A DNA stretch of 64,000 bases from Streptomyces klenkii (GCF_003626645.1 NZ_RBAM01000005.1:372001-436000); one strand, 5' to 3'; positions 1 to 9,359 are shown, numbered from the stretch's first letter. Numbers and translations: made by a program. Notes: generated by a model not told the origin, from the letters alone.

Positions 1-12
1 CGGCCAGCATGC

Positions 13-33
13 CGCCGCCCCTGCGGGGCGGCG
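13..33. terminator. GC hairpin at the left edge
   Basis: A perfect 9-bp stem (CGCCGCCCC with GGGGCGGCG) closes a 3-nt loop. It lies about 290 bp beyond the stop codon of the Pnkp gene, so it may end that transcript or one entering from the left. There is no U tract, as is usual in Streptomyces. Confidence 0.45.
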
Positions 34-320
34 ACCGGAGGCGGCCCGTACGGGCGGTGTCCGCGTTGCGGCCCGCAGGGGCACGGGTTGCGGCGGTGGC
101 ACATTCCGCCGGACCCTCGCCGCGGTGGTGCGGCAACGCTGCGGCGGGCACTTCTTCCGTGCGCGCCGCGGCCCCGGGCCCGGCCGGAGGCCGGACGGTG
201 TCCCCCGGCGCATTGCACCCGCCGCAGCGGCGAGCAACCCCTGCGGTGCGAGTCCGGCGGAATAGGCGGAATAGGCGGCCACCCGTACCCGTACGTGCGA
301 GGCGACCCGGCCCGCGGCGC
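34..320. other. intergenic, no gene seen
   Basis: GC-rich stretch downstream of the Pnkp gene. Long open frames here are antisense or read-through frames without a plausible ribosome-binding site. The only structure seen is a short direct repeat of GGCGGAATA around 257-276. Confidence 0.5.
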
Positions 321-3020
321 CTACAGCCGCGGGTCCACCGGCTCGGACTCCAGGGCGAGCACCCCGAAGACCGCCTCGTGCACCCGCCACAGCGGCTCGC
401 CCTCCGCCAGCCGGTCCAGCGCCTCCAGGCCGAGCGCGTACTCGCGCAGGGCGAGCGAGCGCTTGTGGCCGAGGTGGCGTGCGCGCAGGCGGGTCAGGTT
501 GTCCGGGCGGGTGTACTCGGGGCCGTAGATGATCCGCAGGTACTCCCGGCCGCGGCACTTGACGCCCGGCTGGACCAGCCGTCCGCCCTCGGTCCGTACG
601 AGCGCCTGCAACGGCTTGACGACCATGCCCTCGCCGCCGGCACCCGTCAGATCCAGCCACCACTGCACGCCGGCGGCGACCGACGCCTCGTCCTCGGTGT
701 CGACGACCAGACGGCGGGTCGGGGCGAGCAGGCGGTTCATGTACACCGGGGTGTACGCGCAGAGGCCGTTGTTCGCCTCGGAGCCGTGCGTCTCCGCCTC
801 GATCATCCGGTCGATCAGGGCGAGCTGCTCGCCGTGCGGGAGCGCGGCCAGGCTGCGGCCCTGCACCGCCAGGATCTGGAACGGCGCCATCCGGATGCCG
901 TCGAGGCCGTCCGTGCCCCGGTCGCCGACCCGGCGCGGGGCGTGCGTTTCCGCCTGCTCCCCCGGCCAGCCCTGCGCGCTGTCGCCGGTGGTCCAGCAGT
1001 AGCGGCGGTACGCCTCGGTGAAGGCGGCCGCGTCCGCGGCCCGCTCACGCTGCCGGTCCAGCAGCCCGGACACGTCCACGCCGCGGCCGGCCGCCGCCTC
1101 CAGCGCGGCGAGCGCCGGCGGGAAGACCGCGCCGGACGCGGCCCCCACCGCCGCGTACTGGTGACGCAGCAGCCCCTGCGCCTTGAGCGACCAGGGCATG
1201 AGCTCGGCGTCCAGCAGCAGCCAGTCGGTCTCCAGCTCCTCCCACAGCCCGGCCGAACCGGCCGTCCTGCTCAGCCGCCGGAGGACGCGCTCGGTCATCG
1301 CGGGGTCGTCGAAGAACGGCCGGCCGGTGCGGGTGTACAGCGCGCCGCTCACCCCGCCGGTCGCGCCGAAGCGCTCCCGCGCCACGTCCGCGTCACGGCA
1401 CACGAGGGCCACGGCCCGCGAGCCCATGTGCTTCTCCTCGCACACCACCTGCCGCACCCCGTCGGCGCGGTAGGCGGCGAACGCCTCCGCCGGGTGCTCC
1501 AGGTAGCCCTCCTCCTGGGAGGTCGCGCACGGCGCCATGGTCGGCGGGAGGTAGGGCAGCAGCCGCGGGTCGACGGCGAAGCGGCTCATGACCTCCAGCG
1601 CGGCCGCGGCGTTCTCCTCCTTCACGGCGACGCGGCCCATGTGCCGGGTCTCGACGACGCGGCGGCCCGTGACGTCGGTCAGGTCGAGCGGGCGGCCGTC
1701 CGCGCCGCCGGGCGCGTCGCTCGCCAGCGGCCGGGCCGGCTCGTACCAGACCTGCTCGGCCGGTACGTCCACCAGCTCGCGCTCGGGCCAGCGCAGCGCG
1801 GTCATCTTCCCGCCGAAGACGGCGCCGGTGTCGAGGCAGATGGTGTTGTTCAGCCACGTGGCGGACGGGTTCGGGGTGTGGCCGTAGACGACGGCGGCGC
1901 GGCCGCGGTAGTCCTCGGCCCACGGGTAGCGCACGGGCAGGCCGAACTCGTCGGTCTCGCCCGTCGTGTCCCCGTACAGCGCGTGCGAGCGCACGCGCCC
2001 CGAGGTGCGGCCGTGGTACTTCTCCGGCAGGCCCGCGTGGCAGACCACCAGCTTGCCGCCGTCGAGGACGTAGTGGCTGACGAGGCCGTCGATGAACTCC
2101 CGCACCCGCTCGCGGAAGGCGGGGTCCTCGGCGTCCACGCGCTCCAGCTGCTCGATGGTCTCGGCCAGGCCGTGGCTGTGCTGGACCTTCTTGCCCTTCA
2201 GCCAGCGGCCGAGCTTGTTCTCGTGGTTGCCCGGCACGCACAGGGCGTTGCCCGCGGCGACCATGCCCATGACGCGGCGCAGCACGCCCGGGCTGTCGGG
2301 GCCGCGGTCGACGAGGTCGCCGACGAAGACGGCCGTACGGCCGGCGGGGTGGGCGCCGTCCTCGTACCCCAGCTTCGCGAGGAGCGTTTCGAGTTCGGAG
2401 CTGCACCCGTGGATGTCACCGATGATGTCGAAGGGGCCGGTGAGGTGCCGCAGGTCGTTGAAGCGGCGCTCCAGGACGACCTCGGCGGCCTCCACCTCCT
2501 CCGCGCTGCGCAGCACGTGCACCTTGCGGAAGCCCTCGCGCTCCAGGCCGCGCAGCGAGCGGCGCAGCTCGCGGCGGTGGCGCTGGATGACGTGGCGGGG
2601 CAGGCCGGCCCGGTCGGAGCGGCCTGCGTTGCGCGCGGCGCACACCTCCTCGGGCAGGTCGAGGACGATGGCGATGGGCAGCACGTCGTGCTCGCGGGCG
2701 ACCCGCACCAGCTGCCTGCGGGCCTCGGCCTGGACGTTGGTCGCGTCGACGACGGTGAGGCGGCCGGCGGCGAGGCGCTTGCCCGCGATGTAGTGCAGGA
2801 CGTCGAAGGCGTCGCCGCTGGCGCTCTGGTCGTTCTCGTCGTCGGCGACGAGGCCGCGGCAGAAGTCCGAGGAGATCACTTCGGTGGGCTTGAAGTGCTT
2901 GCGGGCGAAGGTGGACTTGCCGGAGCCGGTCGCGCCGATCAGGACCACGAGGGAGAGGTCGGTGACGGCGAGGGTGCGCTTCGCCGTGCCGGCAGCCGCG
3001 GTGGTTTCCGTACTGGTCAT
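321..3020 (-). CDS. pnkp: bacterial polynucleotide kinase-phosphatase/ligase (Pnkp)
   Basis: This is the end-healing and sealing enzyme of the bacterial Pnkp/Hen1 RNA repair system, 899 residues. Three modules are visible in order. The N-terminal 5'-kinase has P-loop GATGSGKS near residue 30. A binuclear metallophosphatase follows with GDIHGC near 200, then GDLVDRGPDS, GNHEN and HAGLP. The C-terminal adenylyltransferase/ligase has the nucleotidyl Lys in EEKHMGSR near 530, then LLLDAELMPW, GGEGMVVKPL and GVKCRGREYL. Length and order match the family. The ATG at 3020 overlaps the Hen1 stop as ATGA, implying translational coupling; the reading frame stays open further upstream, but that part overlaps Hen1 and is ignored. 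The enzyme rejoins RNAs cut by ribotoxins; with Hen1 the junction gains a 2'-O-methyl mark. Confidence 0.93.
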   Translation of the reverse strand: MTSTETTAAAGTAKRTLAVTDLSLVVLIGATGSGKSTFARKHFKPTEVISSDFCRGLVADDENDQSASGDAFDVLHYIAGKRLAAGRLTVVDATNVQAEARRQLVRVAREHDVLPIAIVLDLPEEVCAARNAGRSDRAGLPRHVIQRHRRELRRSLRGLEREGFRKVHVLRSAEEVEAAEVVLERRFNDLRHLTGPFDIIGDIHGCSSELETLLAKLGYEDGAHPAGRTAVFVGDLVDRGPDSPGVLRRVMGMVAAGNALCVPGNHENKLGRWLKGKKVQHSHGLAETIEQLERVDAEDPAFRERVREFIDGLVSHYVLDGGKLVVCHAGLPEKYHGRTSGRVRSHALYGDTTGETDEFGLPVRYPWAEDYRGRAAVVYGHTPNPSATWLNNTICLDTGAVFGGKMTALRWPERELVDVPAEQVWYEPARPLASDAPGGADGRPLDLTDVTGRRVVETRHMGRVAVKEENAAAALEVMSRFAVDPRLLPYLPPTMAPCATSQEEGYLEHPAEAFAAYRADGVRQVVCEEKHMGSRAVALVCRDADVARERFGATGGVSGALYTRTGRPFFDDPAMTERVLRRLSRTAGSAGLWEELETDWLLLDAELMPWSLKAQGLLRHQYAAVGAASGAVFPPALAALEAAAGRGVDVSGLLDRQRERAADAAAFTEAYRRYCWTTGDSAQGWPGEQAETHAPRRVGDRGTDGLDGIRMAPFQILAVQGRSLAALPHGEQLALIDRMIEAETHGSEANNGLCAYTPVYMNRLLAPTRRLVVDTEDEASVAAGVQWWLDLTGAGGEGMVVKPLQALVRTEGGRLVQPGVKCRGREYLRIIYGPEYTRPDNLTRLRARHLGHKRSLALREYALGLEALDRLAEGEPLWRVHEAVFGVLALESEPVDPRL

Positions 3021-4483
3021 GCGGCCTTCTCCTGCTCCGACTCTTTTTCCTTGCGAGTAAAGACCCCCATCTGGGTGGGCGGCCCGACCTCCGGGTCGTC
3101 CGGCCCCACGGGCACGTACGCGACCTCGTAGCCGTAGCGATCCGCGACCTCCGCCGCCCAGGTGCGGAACTCCTCGCGCGTCCACTCGAACCGGTGGTCG
3201 GAGTGCCGCACGTGCCCGGCGGGCAGGGTCTCCCAGCGCACGTTGTATTCGACGTTCGGAGTGGTGACGACGACCGTCGCGGGGCGGGCCGCGCCGAACA
3301 CCGCGTGCTCCAGCGCGGGCAGCCGCGGCAGGTCGAGGTGCTCGATCACCTCGCTGAGCACGGCCGCGTCGTACCCGGCCAGCCTGCGGTCGGTGTACGC
3401 GAGCGAGCCCTGGAACAGCCTGACCCGCGCCGCCTGCCGCTCGGTCATCCGGTCCAGCCGCAGCCGGCGCGCGGCCACCGCGAGGGCGCGCGGCGAGACG
3501 TCCGTGCCGGCCACCTCGGTGAACCGCGGGTCCTTCAGCAGCTCGCCCACGAGCTGGCCCTGGCCGCAGCCGAGGTCGAGGACGCGCGCGGCACCGGCGG
3601 CGCGCAGGGCGTCGAGGATCGCCGCGCGGCGCTGGACGGCCAGCGGAACGGGCCGCTCCTCGGTGTCCGTCTCCTCGTCGACGGCGTTGTCGAGCGCCTC
3701 GGCCTCGGTGTCGTCGGACTCGGCGAGGCGTGCGAGGGCCAGCCGCTCCAGGGCGTCGCGGGTCAGCGACCAGCGGCGGCCCAGGTAGCGGCCGGCGATC
3801 AGGCGCTGTTCGGGGTGGCTCTCCAGCCAGCCCTCGCCTGCCCGCAGCAGCTTCTCGACCTCGTCGGGCGCCACCCAGTAGTGCTTGGCGTCGTCGAGGA
3901 CCGGCAGGAGGACGTAGAGGTGGCGCAGGGCGTCCGCGAGCCGCTGCTCGCCCTCCAGCACCAGGCGTACGTAGCGCGAGTCGCCCCACTGCGGGAACGT
4001 CTCGTCCAGCGCTATCGGCTCGGCGACGACCGTCCAGCCCAGCGGCGCGAACAGCCGCTCCACCAGCGCCGCGCCGCCGCGGGCGGGCAGCACCGGCACC
4101 TCGATGCGCAGCGGGCGCGCGGCCCCCGGCAGCTCCGGCCGGGCGGCGCACTGGCCCTTCAGCGCGGTGGAGAAGACGTTGCCGATGGCGACCGCGAGCA
4201 GCGAGGACGCCGCGTACGGGCGGTCGTTGACGTACTGGGCGAGGGCGGAGTCGGGCGCTCCGCCGCGGTTCTTGTCCTTCGCCCGCCGCACCAGCGCGAC
4301 CGGATCGATCTCCAGCAGCAGCGCGGCGGTGCAGCGCTCCGCGCCGGCCTCGGGGTAGAGGACGTGCGCGGTGCCGTGGGAGGTGGAAAAACGCTGCGCC
4401 TTGTCAGGGTGCTTGTGCAGCAGGAATCCGAGATCGGTCGCGGGGGATCCGGCCGTGCCGGTGGTGGATATCGTCAGGAACAC
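3017..4483 (-). CDS. hen1: 3'-terminal RNA ribose 2'-O-methyltransferase Hen1
   Basis: Partner of Pnkp, 488 residues. The N-terminal half (about 1-230) corresponds to the region known to activate the Pnkp ligase. The C-terminal half is a SAM methyltransferase with motif I DLGCGQGQL near residue 300 and the metal-binding EVIEHLD segment near 378, typical of Hen1. It methylates the 2'-OH of the 3'-terminal nucleotide of a damaged RNA before sealing, so the repaired site resists re-cleavage. The start is a GTG with no clear Shine-Dalgarno sequence. Its stop overlaps the Pnkp start by 4 nt, so the two genes form one operon with hen1 first. The C-terminus is Glu/Lys-rich. Confidence 0.92.
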   Translation of the reverse strand: MFLTISTTGTAGSPATDLGFLLHKHPDKAQRFSTSHGTAHVLYPEAGAERCTAALLLEIDPVALVRRAKDKNRGGAPDSALAQYVNDRPYAASSLLAVAIGNVFSTALKGQCAARPELPGAARPLRIEVPVLPARGGAALVERLFAPLGWTVVAEPIALDETFPQWGDSRYVRLVLEGEQRLADALRHLYVLLPVLDDAKHYWVAPDEVEKLLRAGEGWLESHPEQRLIAGRYLGRRWSLTRDALERLALARLAESDDTEAEALDNAVDEETDTEERPVPLAVQRRAAILDALRAAGAARVLDLGCGQGQLVGELLKDPRFTEVAGTDVSPRALAVAARRLRLDRMTERQAARVRLFQGSLAYTDRRLAGYDAAVLSEVIEHLDLPRLPALEHAVFGAARPATVVVTTPNVEYNVRWETLPAGHVRHSDHRFEWTREEFRTWAAEVADRYGYEVAYVPVGPDDPEVGPPTQMGVFTRKEKESEQEKAA

Positions 4484-4524
4484 GCGGTCGAGTATCGCCC
4501 GGGACGGGCGATTTCCCCTAACTC

Positions 4525-4558
4525 TTTTCGTGGGTGCCTTGTTTTCGTGGGCGCCTTG
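4525..4558. repeat. 17-bp tandem duplication upstream of hen1
   Basis: Two adjacent copies of TTTTCGTGGGYGCCTTG differ at one base. They begin 42 bp upstream of the hen1 start and run into the 3' end of the Nudix gene. They could be a regulator site for the hen1-pnkp promoter or a simple slippage duplication. Confidence 0.6.
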
Positions 4559-4560
4559 TT

Positions 4561-5313
4561 TTACCGAAAGAGGCCGTTCAGCAGCGCGCGGGTGAGGACC
4601 GCAATGGTGAATCCACAGGTGATCTCCCCCGCCGCCACCATCCCCGAGACCTCGGACCAGGGGCGGGTGACGATCCGCCGGATGCCTTCGGAGGTCTCGG
4701 GCGGGCCGAAGCCGGCGATACGGGCGGCGAACAGCTCGACGTGATCACCGAGCAGGCCGCTGTCGGGGTGCACCCGGCCCAGGGAAATCAATTCGGTGGC
4801 CTCCGCGCCGATTTCCTCCGCGAGTTCCCGGACGGCGCTTTCCGCGCCGGTGGCGCCCGGCGCTCCCATGCCGCGGGGCACTTCCCAGTGCCAGGAGCGG
4901 GTGGCGTGGCGGTAGTGCTCGACGAGGACCACGTCGCCCGTGGTGGTGAGCGGGAGGACGACGGCGCCGGGGCTCGCGGCGGTGGAGAGCATGCGGAGGT
5001 AGAGCCCGAGGGCGCCGCCGGGGAAACGGACGGCGTCCCGCACGAGGGTGACGAAGCGGTCGGCGTAGACGACGCCGACGGGTGTGGACGCACCGGCCGC
5101 CCTATCGTCCGCCGTGCTGTCCGCCGAACCGGCGGCTGCACCGGAGGCCGCACCGCCTGCCATGCCTTCCGCCGCGCGCCGGGCCTCCTCGACGTCGGCG
5201 GGGTCGAGGAGGATGTCGATCCCGCCCGGGCTGTTGCCGAACAGCTCGGGGCGGGCGTCGCGCAGCCGCTCGTACGGGGTGGCCTCGGTCTCTTCTCGGG
5301 TCTCTTCTCGCAC
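4561..5313 (-). CDS. Nudix hydrolase (ADP-ribose pyrophosphatase-like)
   Basis: A 250-residue protein with a Nudix core in the second half. The box reads RGMGAPG...RELAEEIGAE and keeps REUXEEXG, but the first conserved Glu of GX5E aligns with Ala. The WEVPRGM segment just before the box resembles ADP-ribose/NDP-sugar pyrophosphatases. The start is a GTG preceded by GGAG at a long spacing. The first codons contain a perfect 12-nt tandem repeat (CGAGAAGAGACC twice), and residues 50-75 are low-complexity. It is read in the same direction as the hen1-pnkp pair and the 506-residue gene (17 bp away), so it may share their transcript. The substrate cannot be told from sequence. A role in clearing NAD-derived or capped-RNA products next to an RNA-repair pair is speculation. 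Confidence 0.85.
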   Translation of the reverse strand: MREETREETEATPYERLRDARPELFGNSPGGIDILLDPADVEEARRAAEGMAGGAASGAAAGSADSTADDRAAGASTPVGVVYADRFVTLVRDAVRFPGGALGLYLRMLSTAASPGAVVLPLTTTGDVVLVEHYRHATRSWHWEVPRGMGAPGATGAESAVRELAEEIGAEATELISLGRVHPDSGLLGDHVELFAARIAGFGPPETSEGIRRIVTRPWSEVSGMVAAGEITCGFTIAVLTRALLNGLFR

Positions 5314-5329
5314 AGGCTCGGTGCTCCGG

Positions 5330-6850
5330 TCAGTAGTCCGGGATGTCGTCCTGCACGGTGGCGGAGCCGGTGACGGCCGGGGAGCCGCCCTCCTCCCGGT
5401 AGCCGGGCAGTCTGCTCACCATGCCGTGGAACCTTTCCCATTCCCGGGTGCTGTCGAACCGGACCGCGGCCATCTCCCGGGCGAACTTCTGCTCGCGCCG
5501 CCCCTCCAGCCGGTTGCGGAGCACCAGCTGTACGGAGCCGCCGTACTTGGCCGAGATCCCGCCGAGGCTGCCGGCCACGCTCCAGGACTCGTCGCCGGTG
5601 ACCGCCGTGAAGACGGCGCCGCCGACGGTGACGACGACCTCGATGACGGGCAGCCACTTGTTGGCCCCCACCCGCCGGCCGCCACGGGCCTCGGCGAGGC
5701 GGACGATCTCGGAGTTGAGCCGGACATAGCGGTCGAAGACCGGCCCCACCCGCTCCTGGAAGGCCTCGGGGGCGGCGGTCAGCTCGTCGAAGGCGCGGAT
5801 GTACGCGTTCCATTCGCCGCTCTGGCGCAGGCTCCAGATGTCCTCCAGGGCGAGCGCGTCGACGGCGGAGGGGGTCAGGGCGAGCCGGTCCTGGACCGTC
5901 GAGAACGCCTGGCGCTTGAGGAACAGCAGCAACTGCTCGGGGTCGGTGACCGTACCGCCCGTGGACGTACGGACGTCCCGCCATTCCTGGAGGGCGACCC
6001 GGCGCAGGCTGCCGGCCGGGGTGAGCGGATACATGCCGAGGGCGTCGGCGAGGTTCACGCTGTAGATGAGGTCGAGGAGCTGTTTGATCTCCGCGGCGAA
6101 CGGCTTGGCCCGGTCGTACCGGCCCTCGGAGACCGGAGAGCCCGGCACCGTCACGAACTCCTCGTAGAGCAGGTTGCGCGTGACGAAGTCCCCGTGGATG
6201 CTGCGCTCGTTGCTCCACCGGACCACCTCGCCGATCCGCTCCGCGAACGCCCGGTGCTGCCGTTCCGCGACCCCGACCTGGCGCGCGAGGAGGGGAATGT
6301 CCTTCGCCGTGAGCGCCTGCACCCGCGCGGCGAACGCGTTGAACAGCGCGGTCCGGGTCGCGTCCCGGTTCTCCTGGTCCTCCCAGGAGAACCGGACGCA
6401 CTTCACGCGCTCGCCGGCCGGCATCCCTTCGAGGGTCTCCTGCCAGGCGGCGAACGCCCTCGCGTCGTAGTCCAGGCCGGGGCGCGGGGGCTCGGCGGGG
6501 TCGCGCTCGTTGAGCAGGTAGGGCACCAGGGCTCCCTGCGCCAGCAGCTTCTGGTGCGCGCGGCGGGCCGCGCCGCCCTCCAGGAGATCGCAGCTTACGG
6601 CCGCGTTGTTGTAGAAGAACACCCGGTTCGCCACCACCTGCCGGGTGTTGATCAGGCTGCGGAAGTACTCGGCCCGCACCTCCTTGTCCCGCTCGCTCCC
6701 GACGTCCTGGAGCGACTTCCCGCGCGCGACCATGTCCCTGGTCAGCTCCGCGGTCACCCACTGGTTGTCCAGGGACTGCGCGATCACCGCTCCCGGCGCG
6801 AGATCCGCCGGCCTCACCCTCACTGCTGCCTCGGTGGATTGCTGGGCCAT
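5330..6850 (-). CDS. uncharacterised 506-residue protein
   Basis: I do not recognise this protein. It reads as a soluble, mostly helical polypeptide with regular actinobacterial codon use and no signal peptide. There is one short hydrophobic stretch near residues 400-415 (VVVTVGGAVFTAVTG), too short and polar to call a membrane segment. The N-terminal 130 residues (...RSLINTRQVVANRVFFYNN) suggest a conserved fold about inherited or adopted positions rather than an enzyme motif I can name. The ATG at 6850 follows GGAGGG. The stop lies 17 bp before the Nudix start, so the two are probably co-transcribed. An AT-richer stretch with a TTGACG-like hexamer around 6940 on the minus strand could be the promoter. 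Confidence 0.7.
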   Translation of the reverse strand: MAQQSTEAAVRVRPADLAPGAVIAQSLDNQWVTAELTRDMVARGKSLQDVGSERDKEVRAEYFRSLINTRQVVANRVFFYNNAAVSCDLLEGGAARRAHQKLLAQGALVPYLLNERDPAEPPRPGLDYDARAFAAWQETLEGMPAGERVKCVRFSWEDQENRDATRTALFNAFAARVQALTAKDIPLLARQVGVAERQHRAFAERIGEVVRWSNERSIHGDFVTRNLLYEEFVTVPGSPVSEGRYDRAKPFAAEIKQLLDLIYSVNLADALGMYPLTPAGSLRRVALQEWRDVRTSTGGTVTDPEQLLLFLKRQAFSTVQDRLALTPSAVDALALEDIWSLRQSGEWNAYIRAFDELTAAPEAFQERVGPVFDRYVRLNSEIVRLAEARGGRRVGANKWLPVIEVVVTVGGAVFTAVTGDESWSVAGSLGGISAKYGGSVQLVLRNRLEGRREQKFAREMAAVRFDSTREWERFHGMVSRLPGYREEGGSPAVTGSATVQDDIPDY

Positions 6851-7101
6851 CCCTCCACACCCCCGGTCCTCAAGCCCCCCGGTGACGCTGTGTTCACGTC
6901 CGTATCCACGCTAGCCGTGAACCGGTGGCCCGCGCCCGCGGTTGCGTCAACTGGACTGATGTGCATGAGAATTGGCGGATACTGCTTCCGGAGCTCCGGC
7001 TGCTGTACGCAGCCCCGGTGACTGGCTGGCCGACCGGCGGAACTGGGGGCTGGGCCGGGCTGAGGCCTGATCCGGGACCGGGACAGAGGGGTGGGGCCGG
7101 G

Positions 7102-8037
7102 CTACGCGGTCCCTGGGGCGCGGTCAGTGGCGAGGGCGCGGGCCAGCGCCTCGATCTCAACCGGCCCCACGCGGCAGCAGCCGCCCAGGAGGCGGGCGCC
7201 GGCCGCGCGCCATGTGGTGACGCGGTCGGGCGCGAAGGCCGGCCGCCCCGTCCAGGACCGGGCGGCGGCATCCCACTCCTCGCCGCTGTTGGGGTAGACC
7301 ACGACGGGCTTACGGGCCGCCTCCGCCGCCGTCCGGACCGCCCCGTCGGCGTCGGCGGGGGTGCAGCAGTTGACCCCCACGGCGACGACCTGGTCGTTCC
7401 CGGCGGCCAGGGCGAAGGCCTCGCGCAGCGGCTGCCCCGCGCGGGTGCGCTCCCCCGCCGCGCTGTACGAGAGCCATACCGGCACGCCGCAGCCCGCCAC
7501 GGCCCGCAGCAGCGCCTCCGCCTCGGCCACGTCCGGCACGGTCTCCAGCGCGAGCACGTCCGGCTCCGCTTCCACCAGCGTCTCGATCCGCGGCCGGTGG
7601 AAGCGCTCCAGCTCCGCGACGCTCAGCCCGTAACGGCCCCGGTATTCGCTCCCGTCGGCCAGAAAGGCACCGTACGGGCCGACGGACGCCGCGACCCACA
7701 CGTCCTTCCCCGGTGCCTCCTTCTCCGCGGCGCTCCGGGCCAGCTCCACGCTGCGCCGCAGCAGCTCCGCCGCCCGCCGCCGGCCCAGGCCGCGGCGCGC
7801 GAAGCCCTCGAACGTGGCCTGATAGCTGGCGGTGATGAGGACCTGTGCGCCCGCCCGCACGTACGCGGCGTGCGCCTGCTCGATCTGCCCGGGGTCGTCG
7901 GCGAGCAGCCGGGCCGACCACAGGGCGTCGGACAGATCGCAGCCCTGCGCCGCCAGCTGGTTGGACAGCCCGCCGTCGAGCACGAGCGGACCGCGCACCA
8001 GCGCATCGGCGAAGGAAACGGTGGGGGCGGGCGTCAC
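7102..8037 (-). CDS. mmuM: homocysteine S-methyltransferase (MmuM-like)
   Basis: Transfers a methyl group from S-methylmethionine or SAM to homocysteine to give methionine; cytosolic, zinc-dependent. The 311-residue product shows the family landmarks: LVLDGGLSNQL near the N-terminus, GVNCC around residue 220, and the C-terminal GGCC motif, which together give the three Zn-binding Cys. I chose the GTG at 8037 because GAGGAG lies 7 nt upstream; the in-frame TTG at 8052 overlaps that Shine-Dalgarno sequence and would add only five residues. It stands alone, with a GC-rich repeat tract separating it from the LLM oxidoreductase upstream. Confidence 0.92.
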   Translation of the reverse strand: MTPAPTVSFADALVRGPLVLDGGLSNQLAAQGCDLSDALWSARLLADDPGQIEQAHAAYVRAGAQVLITASYQATFEGFARRGLGRRRAAELLRRSVELARSAAEKEAPGKDVWVAASVGPYGAFLADGSEYRGRYGLSVAELERFHRPRIETLVEAEPDVLALETVPDVAEAEALLRAVAGCGVPVWLSYSAAGERTRAGQPLREAFALAAGNDQVVAVGVNCCTPADADGAVRTAAEAARKPVVVYPNSGEEWDAAARSWTGRPAFAPDRVTTWRAAGARLLGGCCRVGPVEIEALARALATDRAPGTA

Positions 8038-8097
8038 AGGGGAACTCCTCAATGGGGACGGGGGTCGTGGGGGCCGACTCAGGTACGGGGCCGGAAC

Positions 8098-8187
8098 CGG
8101 AGGAACCGGGGCCGATGCCGGGCCATGCCCGGGGCCATGCCCGGGGCCGGGGCCGGGGCCGGGGCCTGGGCCTGGGCCTGGGCCGGC
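8098..8187. repeat. low-complexity GGGGCC/GGGCCT tract
   Basis: Short direct repeats (ATGCCCGGGGCC, then GGGGCC four times, then GGGCCT) fill the gap between the LLM oxidoreductase stop and the mmuM start. They look like replication-slippage expansion of intergenic DNA. The open frames crossing them have no start signals. Confidence 0.7.
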
Positions 8188-8188
8188 G

Positions 8189-9112
8189 TCAGCCCAGCTG
8201 GGACTGGACCTCGGAGGCGATCAGCTCCAGGTGGTCGAGGTCGTCCAGGTCCAGGATCTGGAAGTAGATCCGGGACGAACCGATGGCCGCGTACCGCCCG
8301 ATCTTGTCGACCACCTCGGCCGGGGAGCCGGCCAGCCCGTTCTCCTTGAGCTCGTCCACCTCGCGCCCGATGACCGCCGCCCGTCGCGCGACCTCCGCGT
8401 CGTCCTTGCCGACGCAGGCGACGAGCACATTGGAGTACACGAGGTCGCCGCCCTTGCGGCCGGCCTCCTCCGCGGCCGCCCGCACCCGGCCGAACTGCCG
8501 CTCACTGTCCTCGACCGAGGCGAACGGGATGTTGAACTCGTCGGCGTACTTCGCGGCGAGGCGCGGCGTGCGCTTCGCACCGTGCCCGCCGATGAGCACG
8601 GGCAGCTTCTCCTGCGCCGGCTTGGGCAGCGCCGGGCTGTCGGTGAGCCGGTAGTACGTGCCGTCGAAGTCGAAGGTCTTGCCCACCTCCGTCTCCCACA
8701 GGCCCGTGACGATGGCGAGCTGCTCCTCCAGGCGCCCGAACTTCTCCTTCGGGAAGGGGATGCCGTAGGCCTTGTGCTCCTCCTCGAACCAGCCCGCCCC
8801 CAGGCCCAGCTCGACGCGCCCACCGGACATCTGGTCCACCTGCGCCACCTGGATGGCCAGCACGCCGGGCAGCCGGAACGTGCCCGCGGTCATCAGGGTG
8901 CCGAGCCGGATGCGGCGCGTCTCACGGGCGAGGCCCGCGAGGGTGATCCAGGCGTCGGTCGGCCCGGGCAGGCCGTCCGCGGAGCCCATGGCCAGGTAGT
9001 GGTCGGAGCGGAAGAAGGCGTCGAAGCCGAGGTCCTCGGTTGCCTTGGCGACCGTCAGCAGCGTGTCGTAGCTCGCCCCTTGCTGGGGCTCGGTGAAGAT
9101 TCGCAGATCCAT
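8189..9112 (-). CDS. LLM-class (F420-dependent) oxidoreductase
   Basis: A luciferase-like TIM-barrel flavin/F420 oxidoreductase of 307 residues. Recognisable segments are the MDLRIFTEPQQG start, the FRSDHY loop, RIRLGTLMTAGTFR, GRVELGLGAGW (cofactor phosphate region) and PVLIGGHG near residue 170. The family uses reduced F420 or FMN to act on small organic substrates; the specific substrate cannot be inferred. The ATG at 9112 is preferred because AGGA lies 7 nt upstream and the sequence before it is not conserved-looking. It is divergent from the small Ser/Thr-rich gene at 9360. Confidence 0.88.
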   Translation of the reverse strand: MDLRIFTEPQQGASYDTLLTVAKATEDLGFDAFFRSDHYLAMGSADGLPGPTDAWITLAGLARETRRIRLGTLMTAGTFRLPGVLAIQVAQVDQMSGGRVELGLGAGWFEEEHKAYGIPFPKEKFGRLEEQLAIVTGLWETEVGKTFDFDGTYYRLTDSPALPKPAQEKLPVLIGGHGAKRTPRLAAKYADEFNIPFASVEDSERQFGRVRAAAEEAGRKGGDLVYSNVLVACVGKDDAEVARRAAVIGREVDELKENGLAGSPAEVVDKIGRYAAIGSSRIYFQILDLDDLDHLELIASEVQSQLG

Positions 9113-9359
9113 GCCTCCATCCTGCACTGCCGAACAGGCGTCAACCGACTGCGCCCTGCGCCGGTACACCCTCCCCGGTCGGGTGAAATTCCGCCGCCCC
9201 CGCCGAGCGGGTGAGCTCCGGCCAGTGTCCGCCGCGGCCGGTGGTCGTTGGCTCGGGCGGAGCCGGACCGCCCGGCCCGCGCACCGGTGCACCCTGCCGG
9301 AGGCGACGACTGCAACACCGCTCTCCCGCACCGGGAGGGCCGGGGCCGAGGAGGCCGCG

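Noticed and set aside
9..3131. 1040-codon plus-strand open frame opposite the Pnkp gene
   Set aside because: Antisense shadow of a GC-rich gene; no ribosome-binding site and the composition is that of a mirrored coding strand.
6925..8349. 474-codon plus-strand frame over mmuM and the repeat tract
   Set aside because: Antisense of mmuM extended by GC-rich repeats; no start signal.
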